Of a stretch of DNA of 64,000 nt, positions 16,400 to 28,883 are shown in pieces. Position 1 is the stretch's first letter; every line of letters begins with the position of its first letter. Origin of the DNA: Streptococcus oralis. GTDB taxonomy: Bacteria > Bacillota > Bacilli > Lactobacillales > Streptococcaceae. The position numbers were made by a program, and so were the translations under genes. The stretch covers positions 62,001 to 126,000 of the forward strand of contig NZ_QEWJ01000002.1 of NCBI RefSeq assembly GCF_004127215.1, given 5' to 3'. Below the pieces are notes generated by a model. The model saw only the letters and a program-made list of their open reading frames with translations. It did no database searches and was not told the DNA's origin.

Positions 16400-16489
16400 T
16401 GATTTTTGAGAGAAAATTTTATGATTAATTCTTTTGAAATGTTAAACCATTTTATAGGAAAAGATTGTTTGAAAAATGGTAAAAAAATC

Positions 16490-16518
16490 TTGAAAAATCT
16501 TGTCCAATGAGGTATAAT
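16490..16518 (+). promoter_or_regulatory. rpoB promoter
   Basis: TTGAAA (16490-16495), a 17-base spacer and TATAAT (16513-16518) make a near-consensus promoter. Start of transcription would be near 16525, leaving a leader of about 250 bases before rpoB. No equally good promoter lies closer to the gene. Confidence 0.8.
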
Positions 16519-16543
16519 AAGAGTAATCATTTGTCGTAGGTTT

Positions 16544-16632
16544 TGTCTGAAATATTGTCCAGACAGGACTCACAGCAGTTAAATCTCCTGAAAAAGTCGG
16601 ATTTAGCTGCTCTTTTTGTGTTTTTTTTCGGC
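16544..16632 (+). terminator. Attenuator-like hairpins in the rpoB leader
   Basis: A first small hairpin (TGTCTG/CAGACA, 16544-16565) is followed by a 12-bp hairpin (16574-16585 with 16600-16611, one G-U pair). Then come CTTTTT and a run of eight Ts. This is a complete intrinsic terminator between the promoter and rpoB. It implies transcription attenuation or a short RNA of about 100 bases. The remaining leader to 16773 shows no ORF. Confidence 0.65.
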
Positions 16633-16773
16633 TTTTTGAGTCTTTGTAACGAAGATTTAAAGATTCTGAAAATTTATCAAAAGGACGAGGTGATAGAGGT
16701 TTAACAACCATTTGACGATAATCAATAGCCTGATTGATAAGGCTTGGAACTTTATTTACAAAGGAGAATCATC

Positions 16774-19700
16774 TTGGCAGGACATGACGTTCAATACGGG
16801 AAACATCGTACCCGTCGTAGTTTTTCAAGAATCAAAGAAGTTCTTGACTTACCAAATTTGATTGAAATTCAAACGGATTCATTCAAAGCTTTCCTAGACC
16901 ACGGTCTTAAGGAAGTGTTTGAAGATGTATTGCCAATTTCAAACTTCACAGACACAATGGAGTTGGAATTTGTTGGATATGAAATCAAGGAACCAAAATA
17001 CACGTTAGAAGAAGCTCGTATTCACGATGCTAGCTACTCAGCACCCATTTTTGTAACCTTCCGCTTGATCAACAAGGAAACTGGCGAAATCAAGACCCAA
17101 GAAGTCTTCTTTGGGGATTTCCCAATCATGACAGAAATGGGCACCTTCATCATCAATGGTGGTGAACGTATCATCGTATCTCAGTTGGTTCGTTCTCCTG
17201 GTGTTTACTTTAATGATAAAGTAGATAAGAACGGTAAAGTGGGCTACGGTTCAACTGTTATCCCTAACCGTGGAGCTTGGTTGGAACTGGAAAGCGACTC
17301 AAAAGACATTGCCTACACTCGTATCGACCGTACTCGTAAGATTCCATTTACGACCTTGGTTCGTGCTCTTGGTTTCTCAGGTGATGATGAAATATTTGAT
17401 ATCTTTGGTGACAGCGAATTGGTTCGCAATACTGTTGAAAAAGATATCCACAAGAACCCAATGGACTCTCGTACAGACGAAGCATTGAAGGAAATCTACG
17501 AACGCCTTCGTCCAGGTGAGCCTAAGACTGCCGAAAGCTCACGTAGCTTGCTTGTGGCTCGTTTCTTTGATCCACGTCGTTACGATTTGGCAGCCGTTGG
17601 TCGCTACAAAATCAATAAAAAACTCAATATAAAAACACGCTTGCTCAACCAAACCATCGCTGAGCCATTGGTAGATCCTGAAACAGGAGAAATCTTGGTC
17701 GAAGCTGGAACCGTTATGACTCGTAGCGTGATTGAAAGCATCGAGCACCACTTGGATGGCGACTTGAACAAGATCGTTTATATTCCAAACGATGCAGCTG
17801 TTCTGACAGAACCGGTTGTCCTTCAAAAATTCAAGGTTGTTGCGCCAACGGATCCAGACCGTGTTGTAACCATCATCGGAAATGCCAATCCAGATGACAA
17901 GGTTCGTGTTGTCACTCCTGCGGATATTCTTGCAGAGATGAGCTACTTCCTTAACTTGGCGGAAGGTATCGGACGTGTAGATGATATCGACCACCTTGGG
18001 AACCGTCGTATCCGTGCAGTTGGTGAATTGCTTGCCAACCAAGTTCGTCTTGGACTTTCTCGTATGGAACGTAATGTCCGTGAGCGTATGTCTGTTCAGG
18101 ACAATGAAGTTTTGACACCGCAACAAATCATTAACATCCGTCCTGTAACGGCTGCAGTCAAAGAATTCTTTGGTTCATCACAGTTGTCACAGTTCATGGA
18201 CCAACACAACCCACTTTCTGAGTTGTCTCACAAACGCCGTTTGTCAGCCTTGGGACCTGGTGGTTTGACTCGTGACCGTGCTGGATATGAAGTACGTGAC
18301 GTGCACTACACTCACTATGGTCGTATGTGCCCAATCGAGACACCTGAAGGACCTAACATCGGTTTGATCAATAACTTATCATCTTACGGACACTTGAACA
18401 AATATGGTTTTGTTCAAACACCATACCGTAAGGTTGACCGTAAAACAGGTGTTGTTACCAACGAGATTGTTTGGTTGACAGCCGATGAAGAAGATGAATT
18501 TACTGTAGCACAGGCTAACTCTCGTCTCAACGAAGATGGTACTTTTGCTGAGAAGGTTGTCATGGGACGTCACCAAGGGGTCAACCAAGAGTATCCAGTA
18601 GAAGTGGTTGACTACATGGACGTGTCACCAAAACAGGTAGTTGCCGTTGCAACCGCATGTATTCCTTTCTTGGAAAACGATGACTCCAACCGTGCCCTCA
18701 TGGGTGCTAACATGCAACGTCAGGCTGTGCCATTGATTGATCCCAAAGCACCTTACGTTGGTACTGGTATGGAATACCAAGCAGCCCATGACTCTGGAGC
18801 TGCTGTGATTGCTCAGCATGGTGGTAAAGTTACTTACGCAGATGCTGACAAGGTAGAAGTTCGCCGTGAAGATGGTTCGCTAGATGTTTATCACATCCAA
18901 AAATTCCGTCGTTCAAACTCAGGTACTGCTTATAACCAACGTACACTTGTTAAAGTTGGCGATGTCGTTGAAAAAGGCGATTTCATTGCTGATGGACCTT
19001 CTATGGAAAAAGGGGAAATGGCGCTTGGACAAAACCCAATCGTTGCCTACATGACTTGGGAAGGTTACAACTTCGAGGATGCCGTTATCATGAGTGAACG
19101 TTTGGTGAAAGATGATGTCTATACATCTGTCCACCTCGAAGAATACGAATCAGAAACGCGTGATACAAAGCTTGGGCCTGAAGAAATTACTCGTGAAATT
19201 CCAAACGTTGGTGAAGATGCCCTTAAAAATCTTGACGAAATGGGAATTATCCGTATCGGTGCTGAGGTTAAAGAAGGCGATATCCTTGTAGGTAAAGTAA
19301 CACCTAAGGGTGAGAAAGACCTTTCAGCTGAAGAACGTCTCTTGCACGCTATCTTCGGAGACAAGTCTCGTGAAGTGCGTGATACTTCTCTTCGTGTACC
19401 ACACGGTGCCGATGGTGTCGTTCGTGATGTTAAGATCTTTACGCGTGCAAACGGTGATGAGTTGCAATCTGGTGTCAACATGCTGGTTCGCGTCTACATT
19501 GCTCAAAAACGTAAGATCAAGGTCGGAGATAAGATGGCCGGACGTCACGGAAATAAAGGGGTTGTCTCTCGTATCGTACCTGTAGAAGACATGCCTTACC
19601 TTCCAGATGGAACTCCAGTTGATATCATGTTGAACCCACTTGGGGTGCCATCACGTATGAATATCGGTCAGGTTATGGAGCTCCACCTTGGTATGGCGGC

Positions 19701-20385
19701 TCGTACCCTTGGTATCCACATTGCAACACCGGTCTTTGACGGGGCAAGCTCTGAAGACCTTTGGGATACTGTTAAAGAAGCAGGTATGGATAGCGATGCC
19801 AAAACAATCCTTTACGATGGACGTACAGGTGAGCCGTTTGACAACCGTGTATCAGTTGGTGTCATGTACATGATCAAACTCCACCACATGGTTGATGATA
19901 AGTTGCACGCGCGTTCAGTCGGACCTTACTCAACCGTTACTCAACAACCACTCGGAGGTAAAGCTCAGTTTGGTGGACAACGTTTCGGTGAGATGGAAGT
20001 TTGGGCTCTTGAAGCCTATGGTGCATCAAATGTTCTTCAAGAAATCTTGACCTACAAGTCTGACGATATCAACGGACGTTTGAAAGCTTATGAAGCTATT
20101 ACAAAAGGAAAACCAATTCCAAAACCAGGTGTTCCAGAATCCTTCCGAGTTCTTGTGAAAGAATTGCAATCACTTGGTCTTGACATGCGTGTCCTTGACG
20201 AAGATGACCAAGAAGTGGAACTTCGTGACTTGGATGAAGGAATGGACGAAGATGTCATCCACGTAGATGACCTTGAAAAAGCCCGCGAAAGAGCAGCTCA
20301 AGAGGCTAAAGCAGCCTTTGAAGCAGAAGAAGCTGAGAAAGTAACAAAAGCGGAAGCAACAGAAGAAGCTGCTGAACAAGAATAA
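16774..20385 (+). CDS. rpoB: RNA polymerase beta subunit
   Basis: This 1203-residue subunit forms the catalytic core of RNA polymerase with beta prime. The start is TTG at 16774, with AAAGGAG 7 bases before; this gives [11 protein letters not shown], the usual streptococcal N-terminus. The rifampicin pocket [18 protein letters not shown] and [13 protein letters not shown] is present with the residues expected of a sensitive enzyme. The C-terminus is a Glu/Ala-rich tail. It is followed after 32 bases by rpoC in one operon, under the attenuated leader. Confidence 0.97.
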   Translation: MAGHDVQYGKHRTRRSFSRIKEVLDLPNLIEIQTDSFKAFLDHGLKEVFEDVLPISNFTDTMELEFVGYEIKEPKYTLEEARIHDASYSAPIFVTFRLINKETGEIKTQEVFFGDFPIMTEMGTFIINGGERIIVSQLVRSPGVYFNDKVDKNGKVGYGSTVIPNRGAWLELESDSKDIAYTRIDRTRKIPFTTLVRALGFSGDDEIFDIFGDSELVRNTVEKDIHKNPMDSRTDEALKEIYERLRPGEPKTAESSRSLLVARFFDPRRYDLAAVGRYKINKKLNIKTRLLNQTIAEPLVDPETGEILVEAGTVMTRSVIESIEHHLDGDLNKIVYIPNDAAVLTEPVVLQKFKVVAPTDPDRVVTIIGNANPDDKVRVVTPADILAEMSYFLNLAEGIGRVDDIDHLGNRRIRAVGELLANQVRLGLSRMERNVRERMSVQDNEVLTPQQIINIRPVTAAVKEFFGSSQLSQFMDQHNPLSELSHKRRLSALGPGGLTRDRAGYEVRDVHYTHYGRMCPIETPEGPNIGLINNLSSYGHLNKYGFVQTPYRKVDRKTGVVTNEIVWLTADEEDEFTVAQANSRLNEDGTFAEKVVMGRHQGVNQEYPVEVVDYMDVSPKQVVAVATACIPFLENDDSNRALMGANMQRQAVPLIDPKAPYVGTGMEYQAAHDSGAAVIAQHGGKVTYADADKVEVRREDGSLDVYHIQKFRRSNSGTAYNQRTLVKVGDVVEKGDFIADGPSMEKGEMALGQNPIVAYMTWEGYNFEDAVIMSERLVKDDVYTSVHLEEYESETRDTKLGPEEITREIPNVGEDALKNLDEMGIIRIGAEVKEGDILVGKVTPKGEKDLSAEERLLHAIFGDKSREVRDTSLRVPHGADGVVRDVKIFTRANGDELQSGVNMLVRVYIAQKRKIKVGDKMAGRHGNKGVVSRIVPVEDMPYLPDGTPVDIMLNPLGVPSRMNIGQVMELHLGMAARTLGIHIATPVFDGASSEDLWDTVKEAGMDSDAKTILYDGRTGEPFDNRVSVGVMYMIKLHHMVDDKLHARSVGPYSTVTQQPLGGKAQFGGQRFGEMEVWALEAYGASNVLQEILTYKSDDINGRLKAYEAITKGKPIPKPGVPESFRVLVKELQSLGLDMRVLDEDDQEVELRDLDEGMDEDVIHVDDLEKARERAAQEAKAAFEAEEAEKVTKAEATEEAAEQE

Positions 20386-20417
20386 GCAGTTCACTTAAAA
20401 TAGAAAGGGAAGAAATA

Positions 20418-23400
20418 GTGGTTGATGTAAATCGTTTTAAAAGTATGCAAATCACCCTAGCTTCTCCAAGCAAAGTCCGTTCATGGTCTTATGGAGAAGT
20501 CAAAAAACCTGAAACAATCAATTACCGTACCTTAAAACCAGAACGCGAAGGACTCTTTGACGAAGTCATCTTTGGTCCTACAAAAGACTGGGAATGTGCT
20601 TGTGGGAAGTACAAACGCATTCGTTACAGAGGAATTGTTTGTGACCGCTGTGGGGTTGAAGTGACGCGTACAAAAGTTCGTCGTGAGCGTATGGGGCACA
20701 TCGAATTGAAAGCTCCTGTATCTCACATCTGGTACTTCAAGGGGATTCCAAGTCGTATGGGCTTGACCCTTGATATGAGTCCTCGTGCCCTCGAGGAAGT
20801 TATCTACTTTGCGGCTTACGTGGTGATTGATCCCAAGGATACACCACTTGAGCACAAATCTATCATGACAGAGCGCGAATACCGTGAGCGCTTGCGTGAG
20901 TATGGTTATGGATCATTCGTTGCCAAAATGGGTGCCGAAGCCATCCAAGACCTTTTGAAACAAGTAGATCTTGAAAAAGAAATTGCGGAACTCAAAGAAG
21001 AGTTGAAAACAGCTACTGGACAAAAACGTGTCAAAGCCATCCGTCGTTTGGATGTCCTAGATGCCTTTTACAAGTCTGGAAATAAACCTGAATGGATGAT
21101 TCTCAACATCCTTCCAGTTATTCCACCCGATCTTCGTCCAATGTTGCAGTTGGATGGTGGTCGTTTTGCCTCATCTGACTTGAACGACCTTTACCGTCGT
21201 GTTATCAACCGTAACAACCGTTTGGCTCGTTTGCTTGAGTTGAACGCACCAGGTATCATCGTTCAAAATGAGAAGCGTATGCTTCAAGAAGCGGTTGACG
21301 CTTTGATTGACAATGGTCGTCGTGGTCGCCCAATCACAGGACCAGGTAGCCGTCCACTGAAATCATTGAGCCATATGCTTAAAGGTAAACAAGGACGCTT
21401 CCGTCAAAACTTGCTCGGTAAACGTGTTGACTTCTCAGGACGTTCTGTTATCGCCGTTGGTCCAACTCTTAAGATGTACCAATGTGGTGTACCACGTGAA
21501 ATGGCGATCGAGCTATTTAAACCATTCGTTATGCGTGAAATCGTTGCTCGTGATATCGTACAAAACGTGAAAGCAGCGAAACGCTTGGTGGAACGTGGAG
21601 ATGAACGTATCTGGGATATCCTCGAAGAAGTTATTAAAGAACACCCAGTGCTTTTGAACCGCGCACCTACCCTTCACCGTTTGGGGATCCAAGCCTTCGA
21701 GCCAGTCTTGATTGATGGTAAGGCCCTTCGCTTGCACCCACTTGTCTGTGAAGCCTACAATGCCGACTTTGACGGGGACCAAATGGCCATCCACGTACCA
21801 CTTTCAGAAGAAGCCCAAGCAGAAGCTCGTATCTTGATGTTGGCTGCTGAGCATATCTTGAATCCAAAAGATGGGAAACCAGTTGTTACTCCATCTCAGG
21901 ACATGGTTTTGGGTAACTACTATTTGACCATGGAAGAAGCTGGTCGTGAAGGTGAAGGAATGGTCTTCAAAGACCGTGACGAAGCTGTTATGGCTTACCG
22001 CAATGGTTATGTTCACCTCCACTCACGTGTAGGTATCGCAACAGACAGCCTTAACAAACCATGGACAGAAGAGCAAAAACATAAAGTCTTGCTTACAACA
22101 GTTGGTAAAATCCTCTTCAACGACATCATGCCAGAGGGTCTACCATACTTGCAAGAACCAAACAATGCTAACTTGACAGAGGGTGTTCCAGCTAAATACT
22201 TCTTGCCACTTGGTGGAGATATCAAGGAAGCCATCAGCAATCTTGAACTCAACCCTCCATTCAAGAAGAAAAACCTTGGAAATATCATCGCTGAAATCTT
22301 CAAACGTTTCCGTACGACAGAAACTTCTGCCCTACTTGACCGTATGAAGGACCTCGGTTACCACCACTCAACTCTTGCAGGTTTGACGGTGGGTATCGCC
22401 GACATTCCAGTGGTTGAAGACAAGGCTGAAATCATCGAAGAATCACACAAACGTGTAGAACAAATCACCAAACAATTCCGTCGTGGTATGATCACAGACG
22501 ACGAGCGCTACAATGCAGTTACCGCTGAATGGCGTGCAGCTCGTGAAAAATTGGAGAAACGCTTGGTTGCCAACCAAGATCCGAAGAACCCAATCGTTAT
22601 GATGATGGACTCTGGGGCTCGTGGTAACATCTCTAACTTCTCACAGCTTGCCGGTATGCGTGGTCTGATGGCAGCGCCAAACGGACGTATCATGGAATTA
22701 CCAATCCTTTCAAACTTCCGCGAAGGTTTGTCAGTACTCGAAATGTTCTTCTCAACTCACGGTGCGCGCAAAGGTATGACCGATACGGCCCTTAAGACAG
22801 CCGACTCAGGTTATCTTACTCGTCGTTTGGTTGACGTTGCCCAAGACGTTATCATCCGTGAGGACGACTGTGGGACAGACCGTGGTCTCTTGATCCGTTC
22901 TATCGCAGAAGGAAAAGAGATGATCGAGTCTCTCGAAGAACGTCTCAATGGTCGTTACACTAAGAAAACTGTTAAACATCCAGAAACTGGTGCAGTGATT
23001 ATCGGTCCAAATGAGTTGATTACAGAAGATAAGGCGCGTGAAATTGTCAATGCTGGTGTGGAAGAAGTGACTATCCGTTCCGTATTTACATGTAACACTC
23101 GTCATGGTGTCTGCCGTCACTGTTATGGTATCAACTTGGCGACTGGTGATGCGGTTGAAGTTGGTGAAGCAGTCGGAACAATTGCTGCCCAATCTATCGG
23201 GGAACCTGGTACACAGCTTACAATGCGTACCTTCCACACGGGTGGAGTTGCCTCAAATACCGATATCACTCAGGGTCTTCCTCGTGTCCAAGAAATCTTT
23301 GAAGCCCGCAATCCGAAAGGGGAAGCGGTCATCACTGAAGTCAAGGGTGAGGTTACAGCCATCGAAGAAGATGCTTCAACTCGTACCAAGAAAGTCTTTG

Positions 23401-24083
23401 TTAAGGGTGAAACTGGCGAAGGCGAATACGTGGTGCCATTTACAGCCCGTATGCGTGTCGAAGTTGGAGACCAAGTCTCTCGCGGTGCAGCTCTTACAGA
23501 AGGTTCTATTCAACCGAAACGTCTCCTTGCTGTTCGTGATGTCTTGTCAGTTGAAACCTACCTTCTCGGTGAAGTACAAAAAGTTTACCGTAGCCAAGGG
23601 GTAGAAATCGGTGACAAACACATCGAGGTAATGGTGCGTCAAATGATCCGTAAAGTTCGTGTCATGGATCCAGGAGACACAGATCTCCTCATGGGTACCC
23701 TCATGGACATCAATGACTTTACAGATGCCAACAAAGATGTTCTTATCGCAGGTGGAGTTCCAGCGACAGGTCGCCCAGTTCTTATGGGAATCACCAAAGC
23801 CTCACTTGAAACAAACAGTTTCTTGTCAGCGGCTTCCTTCCAGGAAACAACTCGTGTCCTTACAGATGCGGCCATCCGTGGTAAGAAAGACCATCTCCTT
23901 GGACTCAAGGAAAATGTTATCATCGGTAAGATCATCCCAGCAGGTACTGGTATGGCTCGTTACCGTAACCTTGAACCACAAGCTATCAATGAAGCAGCCT
24001 ATCTGGCTCCAGAACAAGAAGAGACAGAAAATGCTCCAGTAGAGGAAGTTGTGGAAATCCAAGTTGAAGAAACAGTAGAATAA
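20418..24083 (+). CDS. rpoC: RNA polymerase beta prime subunit
   Basis: This 1221-residue subunit starts at GTG with AAAGGGAAGAA upstream. The zinc-binding N-terminus shows CACGKYK and CDRCGVEV (near residues 60-80). The active-site motif [12 protein letters not shown] holds the three Asp residues that bind catalytic magnesium. The trigger loop and C-terminal region follow, with the acidic end typical of streptococci. It is co-transcribed with rpoB. Confidence 0.97.
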   Translation: MVDVNRFKSMQITLASPSKVRSWSYGEVKKPETINYRTLKPEREGLFDEVIFGPTKDWECACGKYKRIRYRGIVCDRCGVEVTRTKVRRERMGHIELKAPVSHIWYFKGIPSRMGLTLDMSPRALEEVIYFAAYVVIDPKDTPLEHKSIMTEREYRERLREYGYGSFVAKMGAEAIQDLLKQVDLEKEIAELKEELKTATGQKRVKAIRRLDVLDAFYKSGNKPEWMILNILPVIPPDLRPMLQLDGGRFASSDLNDLYRRVINRNNRLARLLELNAPGIIVQNEKRMLQEAVDALIDNGRRGRPITGPGSRPLKSLSHMLKGKQGRFRQNLLGKRVDFSGRSVIAVGPTLKMYQCGVPREMAIELFKPFVMREIVARDIVQNVKAAKRLVERGDERIWDILEEVIKEHPVLLNRAPTLHRLGIQAFEPVLIDGKALRLHPLVCEAYNADFDGDQMAIHVPLSEEAQAEARILMLAAEHILNPKDGKPVVTPSQDMVLGNYYLTMEEAGREGEGMVFKDRDEAVMAYRNGYVHLHSRVGIATDSLNKPWTEEQKHKVLLTTVGKILFNDIMPEGLPYLQEPNNANLTEGVPAKYFLPLGGDIKEAISNLELNPPFKKKNLGNIIAEIFKRFRTTETSALLDRMKDLGYHHSTLAGLTVGIADIPVVEDKAEIIEESHKRVEQITKQFRRGMITDDERYNAVTAEWRAAREKLEKRLVANQDPKNPIVMMMDSGARGNISNFSQLAGMRGLMAAPNGRIMELPILSNFREGLSVLEMFFSTHGARKGMTDTALKTADSGYLTRRLVDVAQDVIIREDDCGTDRGLLIRSIAEGKEMIESLEERLNGRYTKKTVKHPETGAVIIGPNELITEDKAREIVNAGVEEVTIRSVFTCNTRHGVCRHCYGINLATGDAVEVGEAVGTIAAQSIGEPGTQLTMRTFHTGGVASNTDITQGLPRVQEIFEARNPKGEAVITEVKGEVTAIEEDASTRTKKVFVKGETGEGEYVVPFTARMRVEVGDQVSRGAALTEGSIQPKRLLAVRDVLSVETYLLGEVQKVYRSQGVEIGDKHIEVMVRQMIRKVRVMDPGDTDLLMGTLMDINDFTDANKDVLIAGGVPATGRPVLMGITKASLETNSFLSAASFQETTRVLTDAAIRGKKDHLLGLKENVIIGKIIPAGTGMARYRNLEPQAINEAAYLAPEQEETENAPVEEVVEIQVEETVE

Positions 24084-24127
24084 AGACTTTTTATCAACTG
24101 TAGTAGGTTGAAGAAGAGTCACACTTT

Positions 24128-24157
24128 GGAGAGGACCGGCTAGGTCTTCTCCTTTTT
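24128..24157 (+). terminator. Terminator of the rpoBC operon
   Basis: The arms GGAGAGGACC and GGTCTTCTCC (24128-24137 and 24143-24152, one G-U pair) are followed by TTTTT. Confidence 0.85.
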
Positions 24158-24377
24158 GCTGTCAAAAGGTTGGAGAGTAATCTCTTTTTTTCTGTATCAA
24201 TCAAAAATTTTGAATAGGAGCTCTTTTACTTTATAAGGATTCTCAGTTTAGAATGGTCATAAACATTACGGAACTGACGGCTTCACTAACCAATCTTCTT
24301 GTTGAGGAGTCATGGTACTATCGATAAAATTGTCTTAATTGTGGTAAAATAGTAAGAGAACAATGTGAGGGAAATGA
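24158..24377 (+). promoter_or_regulatory. Intergenic region with polC promoter
   Basis: No ORF is seen here. An extended -10 TGGTAAAAT lies about 30 bases before the polC start, with GAGGG as ribosome binding site. The stretch before it is AT-rich and without repeats that I recognise. Confidence 0.5.
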
Positions 24378-27300
24378 ATGTCAAGTAAGTTTGAAATTTT
24401 AATGAATCAACTAGGAATCTCTGAACAATTGAGACAGGATTCGGCTCTTATTGATGCAAGCATTGAGCGTGTTGTGGTTCATAAGATTAGTAAGATTTGG
24501 GAATTTCATTTTGTATTTTCTAAAATTTTACCGATTGAAATCTTTTTAGAGTTAAAGAAAGGGCTTAGTGAAGAATTTTCTAAGACAGGAAACCGAGCTG
24601 TTTTCGAAATCAAGGCTCTTTCTCAAGAATTCTCTAATGAACTCTTGCAGGCCTATTATAGAGAGGCTTTTTCTGAAGGTCCATGTGCAAGTCAGGGGTT
24701 TAAATCTCTTTACCAGAATTTAAACGTTCGTGCGGAGGGAAATCAGCTCTTTATTGAAGGGTCAGAGGCGATTGATAAGGAACACTTTAAGAAGAATCAT
24801 CTTCCTAATCTAGCAAAACAACTTGAAAAATTTGGTTTTCCTGTTTTTGTCTGCCAAATCGAGAAGAATGATGCCCTTACACAAGAGCAGGAGGAAGCCT
24901 TCTATACGGAGAATGAGCAGATCGTTCAAGCTGCTAACGAAGAAGCTTTGCGTGCTATGGAGCAACTGGAACAAATGTCCCCTCCTCCAGTAGAAGAGAA
25001 ACCGACCTTTGACTTTCAGGCTAAAAAAGCTGCGGCTAAGCCAAAACTAGATAAGGCAGAAGTTACCCAGATGATTGATGTGACGACTGAGGAAAATCGT
25101 TTGGTCTTTGAAGGGGTAGTCTTTGACGTCGAGCATAAAGTGACCAGAACAGGTCGTGTCTTGATTAACTTTAAGATGACGGACTATAGTTCAAGCTTCT
25201 CTATGCAAAAATGGGTTAAGAATGAAGAAGAAGCTCAGAAGTTTGATATCATCAAGAAAAATTCTTGGCTCCGTGTTCGTGGGAATGTAGAGATGAATAA
25301 CTTTACACGCGATTTGACCATGAACGTGCAGGATGTGCAGGAAGTTGTTCACTATGAGCGGAAGGATTTGATGCCAGAAGGTGAGCGTCGGGTTGAGTTT
25401 CATGCTCATACTAATATGTCGACCATGGATGCTCTGCCAGAGGTAGAAAAAATCGTTGAGACAGCTGCTAAGTGGGGACACAAGGCGGTAGCCATCACGG
25501 ACCATGGAAATGTTCAGTCCTTCCCACATGGCTATAAGGCAGCCAAGAAAGCGGGAATCCAGCTGATCTATGGAATGGAAGCCAATATCGTTGAAGACCG
25601 TGTTCCTATCGTCTATAACGAAGTGGAAATGGACTTATCAGAAGCGACCTACGTGGTCTTTGACGTGGAAACGACGGGGCTTTCAGCTATCTATAATGAC
25701 CTGATTCAGGTTGCGGCCTCTAAGATGTACAAGGGGAATGTTATCGCCGAATTTGATGAATTTATCAATCCTGGGCATCCCTTGTCAGCTTTTACAACTG
25801 AGTTGACTGGAATTACAGATGATCATGTCAAAAATGCTAAACCACTGGAACAAGTTTTGCAAGAATTTCAAGAATTCTGCAAGGATACAGTCTTAGTCGC
25901 CCACAATGCCACCTTCGACGTTGGATTTATGAATGCCAACTATGAGCGTCACGGTTTGCCTAAAATTAGCCAGCCAGTTATCGATACGCTAGAGTTTGCT
26001 AGAAACCTCTACCCTGAGTATAAACGTCATGGACTGGGGCCTTTAACCAAGCGTTTTGGTGTGGCTTTGGAACATCACCACATGGCCAACTACGATGCGG
26101 AAGCCACTGGTCGTTTGCTTTTTATCTTTATCAAAGAGGTAGCAGAAAAACATGGTGTGACCGATCTAGCTAGACTCAACATTGATTTGATCAGTTCAGA
26201 TTCTTATAAAAAAGCTCGAATCAAGCATGCCACCATCTATGTCAAGAATCAAGTGGGGCTGAAGAATATCTTTAAGTTGGTTTCTTTGTCCAACACCAAG
26301 TACTTCGAAGGGGTGCCCCGGATTCCGAGAACGGTCCTAGATGCCCATCGGGAAGGTTTGATTTTAGGTTCAGCCTGTTCAGAAGGTGAAGTTTTTGATG
26401 CGGTCGTTTCCCAAGGTGTGGATGCGGCGGTTGAGGTGGCCAAGTATTATGACTTTATCGAGATCATGCCACCAGCTATCTATGCGCCATTGATCGCCAA
26501 GGAGCAGGTCAAGGATATGGAGGAACTCCAGACCATTATCAAGAGTTTGATAGAGGTCGGAGACCGTCTTGGCAAGCCTGTTCTAGCTACGGGAAATGTC
26601 CACTATATCGAACCGGAAGAAGAGATTTATCGTGAAATTATCGTCCGTAGTTTGGGACAAGGGGCTATGATTAACCGAACCATCGGTCATGGTGAACATG
26701 CCCAACCAGCTCCTCTTCCAAAAGCTCATTTTCGAACGACCAATGAGATGTTGGATGAATTTTCCTTTCTGGGAGAGGATTTAGCACGCAAATTAGTCAT
26801 TGAAAATACCAATGCCTTGGCAGAAATTTTTGAACCTGTTGAGATTGTTAAGGGTGACTTGTATACGCCTTTCATCGACAAGGCGGAAGAAACGGTTGCT
26901 GAGTTGACCTATAAGAAGGCCTTTGAGATTTATGGAAATCCGCTGCCAGATATAGTTGATTTACGGATTGAAAAAGAATTAACATCCATACTGGGGAATG
27001 GATTTGCCGTGATTTATCTGGCTTCCCAGATGCTGGTGCAACGTTCCAATGAACGGGGTTACTTGGTTGGTTCTCGTGGATCTGTCGGTTCCAGTTTCGT
27101 TGCGACCATGATTGGGATTACGGAGGTTAATCCTCTCTCTCCTCACTATGTCTGTGGTCAGTGTCAGTATAGTGAATTTATCACAGATGGTTCTTACGGT
27201 TCTGGTTTTGATATGCCTAATAAGGATTGTCCAAACTGTGGTCATAAACTTAGCAAAAATGGACAGGATATTCCTTTCGAGACCTTCCTTGGTTTTGATG

Positions 27301-28769
27301 GGGACAAGGTTCCCGATATTGACTTGAACTTCTCGGGAGAAGATCAGCCTAGCGCCCATTTGGATGTCCGTGATATCTTTGGTGAGGAATATGCCTTCCG
27401 TGCAGGAACGGTTGGTACGGTGGCTGCCAAGACTGCCTATGGATTTGTAAAGGGCTATGAGAGAGACTATGGGAAGTTTTATCGTGATGCAGAGGTGGAA
27501 CGCCTTGCTCAGGGTGCGGCTGGTGTCAAGCGGACTACAGGACAACATCCAGGGGGAATCGTTGTTATTCCTAACTACATGGATGTTTACGACTTTACGC
27601 CTGTCCAATATCCAGCAGATGACGTGACGGCTGAATGGCAGACGACTCACTTTAACTTCCATGATATCGATGAGAATGTCCTCAAACTCGATGTACTGGG
27701 GCATGATGATCCGACCATGATTCGAAAATTGCAGGACTTGTCTGGGATTGACCCTAATGAAATTCCTATGGATGATGAAGGCGTGATGGCCCTCTTTTCT
27801 GGGACGGATGTACTTGGGGTGACGCCGGAGCAAATCGGAACGCCGACGGGCATGCTGGGGATTCCAGAGTTTGGAACAAACTTTGTACGTGGGATGGTAG
27901 ACGAAACGCATCCGACGACTTTTGCGGAGTTGCTTCAGCTCTCAGGTCTGTCCCACGGTACTGATGTGTGGTTGGGAAATGCCCAGGATCTGATCAAGCA
28001 AGGGATTGCGGACCTATCAACCGTTATCGGTTGTCGGGACGACATCATGGTTTACCTCATGCATGCGGGTCTTGAACCTAAGATGGCCTTTACCATCATG
28101 GAACGGGTACGTAAGGGCTTGTGGTTGAAGATTTCAGAAGAGGAGAGAAATGGCTACATCGAAGCCATGAAGGCCAATAAGGTGCCAGAGTGGTATATCG
28201 AATCTTGTGGAAAAATCAAGTACATGTTCCCTAAAGCCCATGCGGCAGCCTACGTTATGATGGCCTTGCGCGTAGCCTACTTCAAGGTTCACCATCCCAT
28301 TTATTACTACTGTGCTTACTTCTCAATCCGTGCCAAGGCCTTTGATATCAAGACCATGGGCGCGGGCTTGGATGCCATCAAGCGTAGAATGGAAGAAATC
28401 GCTGAAAAACGGAAGAATAATGAAGCCTCTAATGTGGAGATTGACCTCTATACCACTCTTGAGATTGTCAATGAGATGTGGGAACGTGGTTTTAAGTTTG
28501 GCAAGTTAGATCTCTATCGTAGTGATGCGACTGAATTCATCATCGATGGGGACACTCTCATCCCACCATTTGTCGCAATGGATGGTCTGGGAGAGAACGT
28601 TGCTAAGCAACTGGTACGAGTGCGTGAAGAGGGAGAATTCCTCTCTAAAACGGAACTCCGCAAACGTGGCGGACTTTCCTCAACCTTGGTTGAAAAGATG
28701 GATGAAATGGGGATTCTCGGCAATATGCCAGAGGATAATCAGTTGAGTTTGTTTGATGAGTTGTTTTAA
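24378..28769 (+). CDS. polC: DNA polymerase III PolC-type alpha subunit
   Basis: This 1463-residue replicative polymerase of low-GC Gram-positives has the standard streptococcal length. Order: N-terminal domains, OB fold (about 230-330), PHP domain opening with [12 protein letters not shown], and a DEDD proofreading exonuclease inserted at about 420-590 ([21 protein letters not shown]). The polymerase palm shows [10 protein letters not shown] and [10 protein letters not shown], with a zinc finger ([14 protein letters not shown]). It makes the leading and lagging strands with the sliding clamp. It has its own promoter and terminator. Confidence 0.97.
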   Translation: MSSKFEILMNQLGISEQLRQDSALIDASIERVVVHKISKIWEFHFVFSKILPIEIFLELKKGLSEEFSKTGNRAVFEIKALSQEFSNELLQAYYREAFSEGPCASQGFKSLYQNLNVRAEGNQLFIEGSEAIDKEHFKKNHLPNLAKQLEKFGFPVFVCQIEKNDALTQEQEEAFYTENEQIVQAANEEALRAMEQLEQMSPPPVEEKPTFDFQAKKAAAKPKLDKAEVTQMIDVTTEENRLVFEGVVFDVEHKVTRTGRVLINFKMTDYSSSFSMQKWVKNEEEAQKFDIIKKNSWLRVRGNVEMNNFTRDLTMNVQDVQEVVHYERKDLMPEGERRVEFHAHTNMSTMDALPEVEKIVETAAKWGHKAVAITDHGNVQSFPHGYKAAKKAGIQLIYGMEANIVEDRVPIVYNEVEMDLSEATYVVFDVETTGLSAIYNDLIQVAASKMYKGNVIAEFDEFINPGHPLSAFTTELTGITDDHVKNAKPLEQVLQEFQEFCKDTVLVAHNATFDVGFMNANYERHGLPKISQPVIDTLEFARNLYPEYKRHGLGPLTKRFGVALEHHHMANYDAEATGRLLFIFIKEVAEKHGVTDLARLNIDLISSDSYKKARIKHATIYVKNQVGLKNIFKLVSLSNTKYFEGVPRIPRTVLDAHREGLILGSACSEGEVFDAVVSQGVDAAVEVAKYYDFIEIMPPAIYAPLIAKEQVKDMEELQTIIKSLIEVGDRLGKPVLATGNVHYIEPEEEIYREIIVRSLGQGAMINRTIGHGEHAQPAPLPKAHFRTTNEMLDEFSFLGEDLARKLVIENTNALAEIFEPVEIVKGDLYTPFIDKAEETVAELTYKKAFEIYGNPLPDIVDLRIEKELTSILGNGFAVIYLASQMLVQRSNERGYLVGSRGSVGSSFVATMIGITEVNPLSPHYVCGQCQYSEFITDGSYGSGFDMPNKDCPNCGHKLSKNGQDIPFETFLGFDGDKVPDIDLNFSGEDQPSAHLDVRDIFGEEYAFRAGTVGTVAAKTAYGFVKGYERDYGKFYRDAEVERLAQGAAGVKRTTGQHPGGIVVIPNYMDVYDFTPVQYPADDVTAEWQTTHFNFHDIDENVLKLDVLGHDDPTMIRKLQDLSGIDPNEIPMDDEGVMALFSGTDVLGVTPEQIGTPTGMLGIPEFGTNFVRGMVDETHPTTFAELLQLSGLSHGTDVWLGNAQDLIKQGIADLSTVIGCRDDIMVYLMHAGLEPKMAFTIMERVRKGLWLKISEEERNGYIEAMKANKVPEWYIESCGKIKYMFPKAHAAAYVMMALRVAYFKVHHPIYYYCAYFSIRAKAFDIKTMGAGLDAIKRRMEEIAEKRKNNEASNVEIDLYTTLEIVNEMWERGFKFGKLDLYRSDATEFIIDGDTLIPPFVAMDGLGENVAKQLVRVREEGEFLSKTELRKRGGLSSTLVEKMDEMGILGNMPEDNQLSLFDELF

Positions 28770-28812
28770 TAGATTAGGCTACCACCGATAGAATAGAGAT
28801 GTCTGATAATTA

Positions 28813-28850
28813 AAAAAATAACAGGAGATTAGACAATCCTGTTATTTTTT
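28813..28850. terminator. Bidirectional terminator between polC and the NACHT gene
   Basis: A 14-bp perfect stem (AAAAAATAACAGGA and its complement, 28813-28826 and 28837-28850) has a 10-base loop. It serves both converging genes. Confidence 0.85.
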
Positions 28851-28883
28851 AATTGTGAACATAAATATATAACGGCTATATTA

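Noticed and set aside
16744-16773. rpoB start at the upstream ATG
   Set aside because: The ribosome binding site lies after it and the TTG at 16774 gives the conserved N-terminus.
26979-27911. 310-codon ORF opposite polC
   Set aside because: It lies wholly antisense to a conserved polC region, shows no family features and has no promoter or ribosome binding site; the same holds for long ORFs opposite rpoB (17539-18126) and pullulanase (13211-13786).
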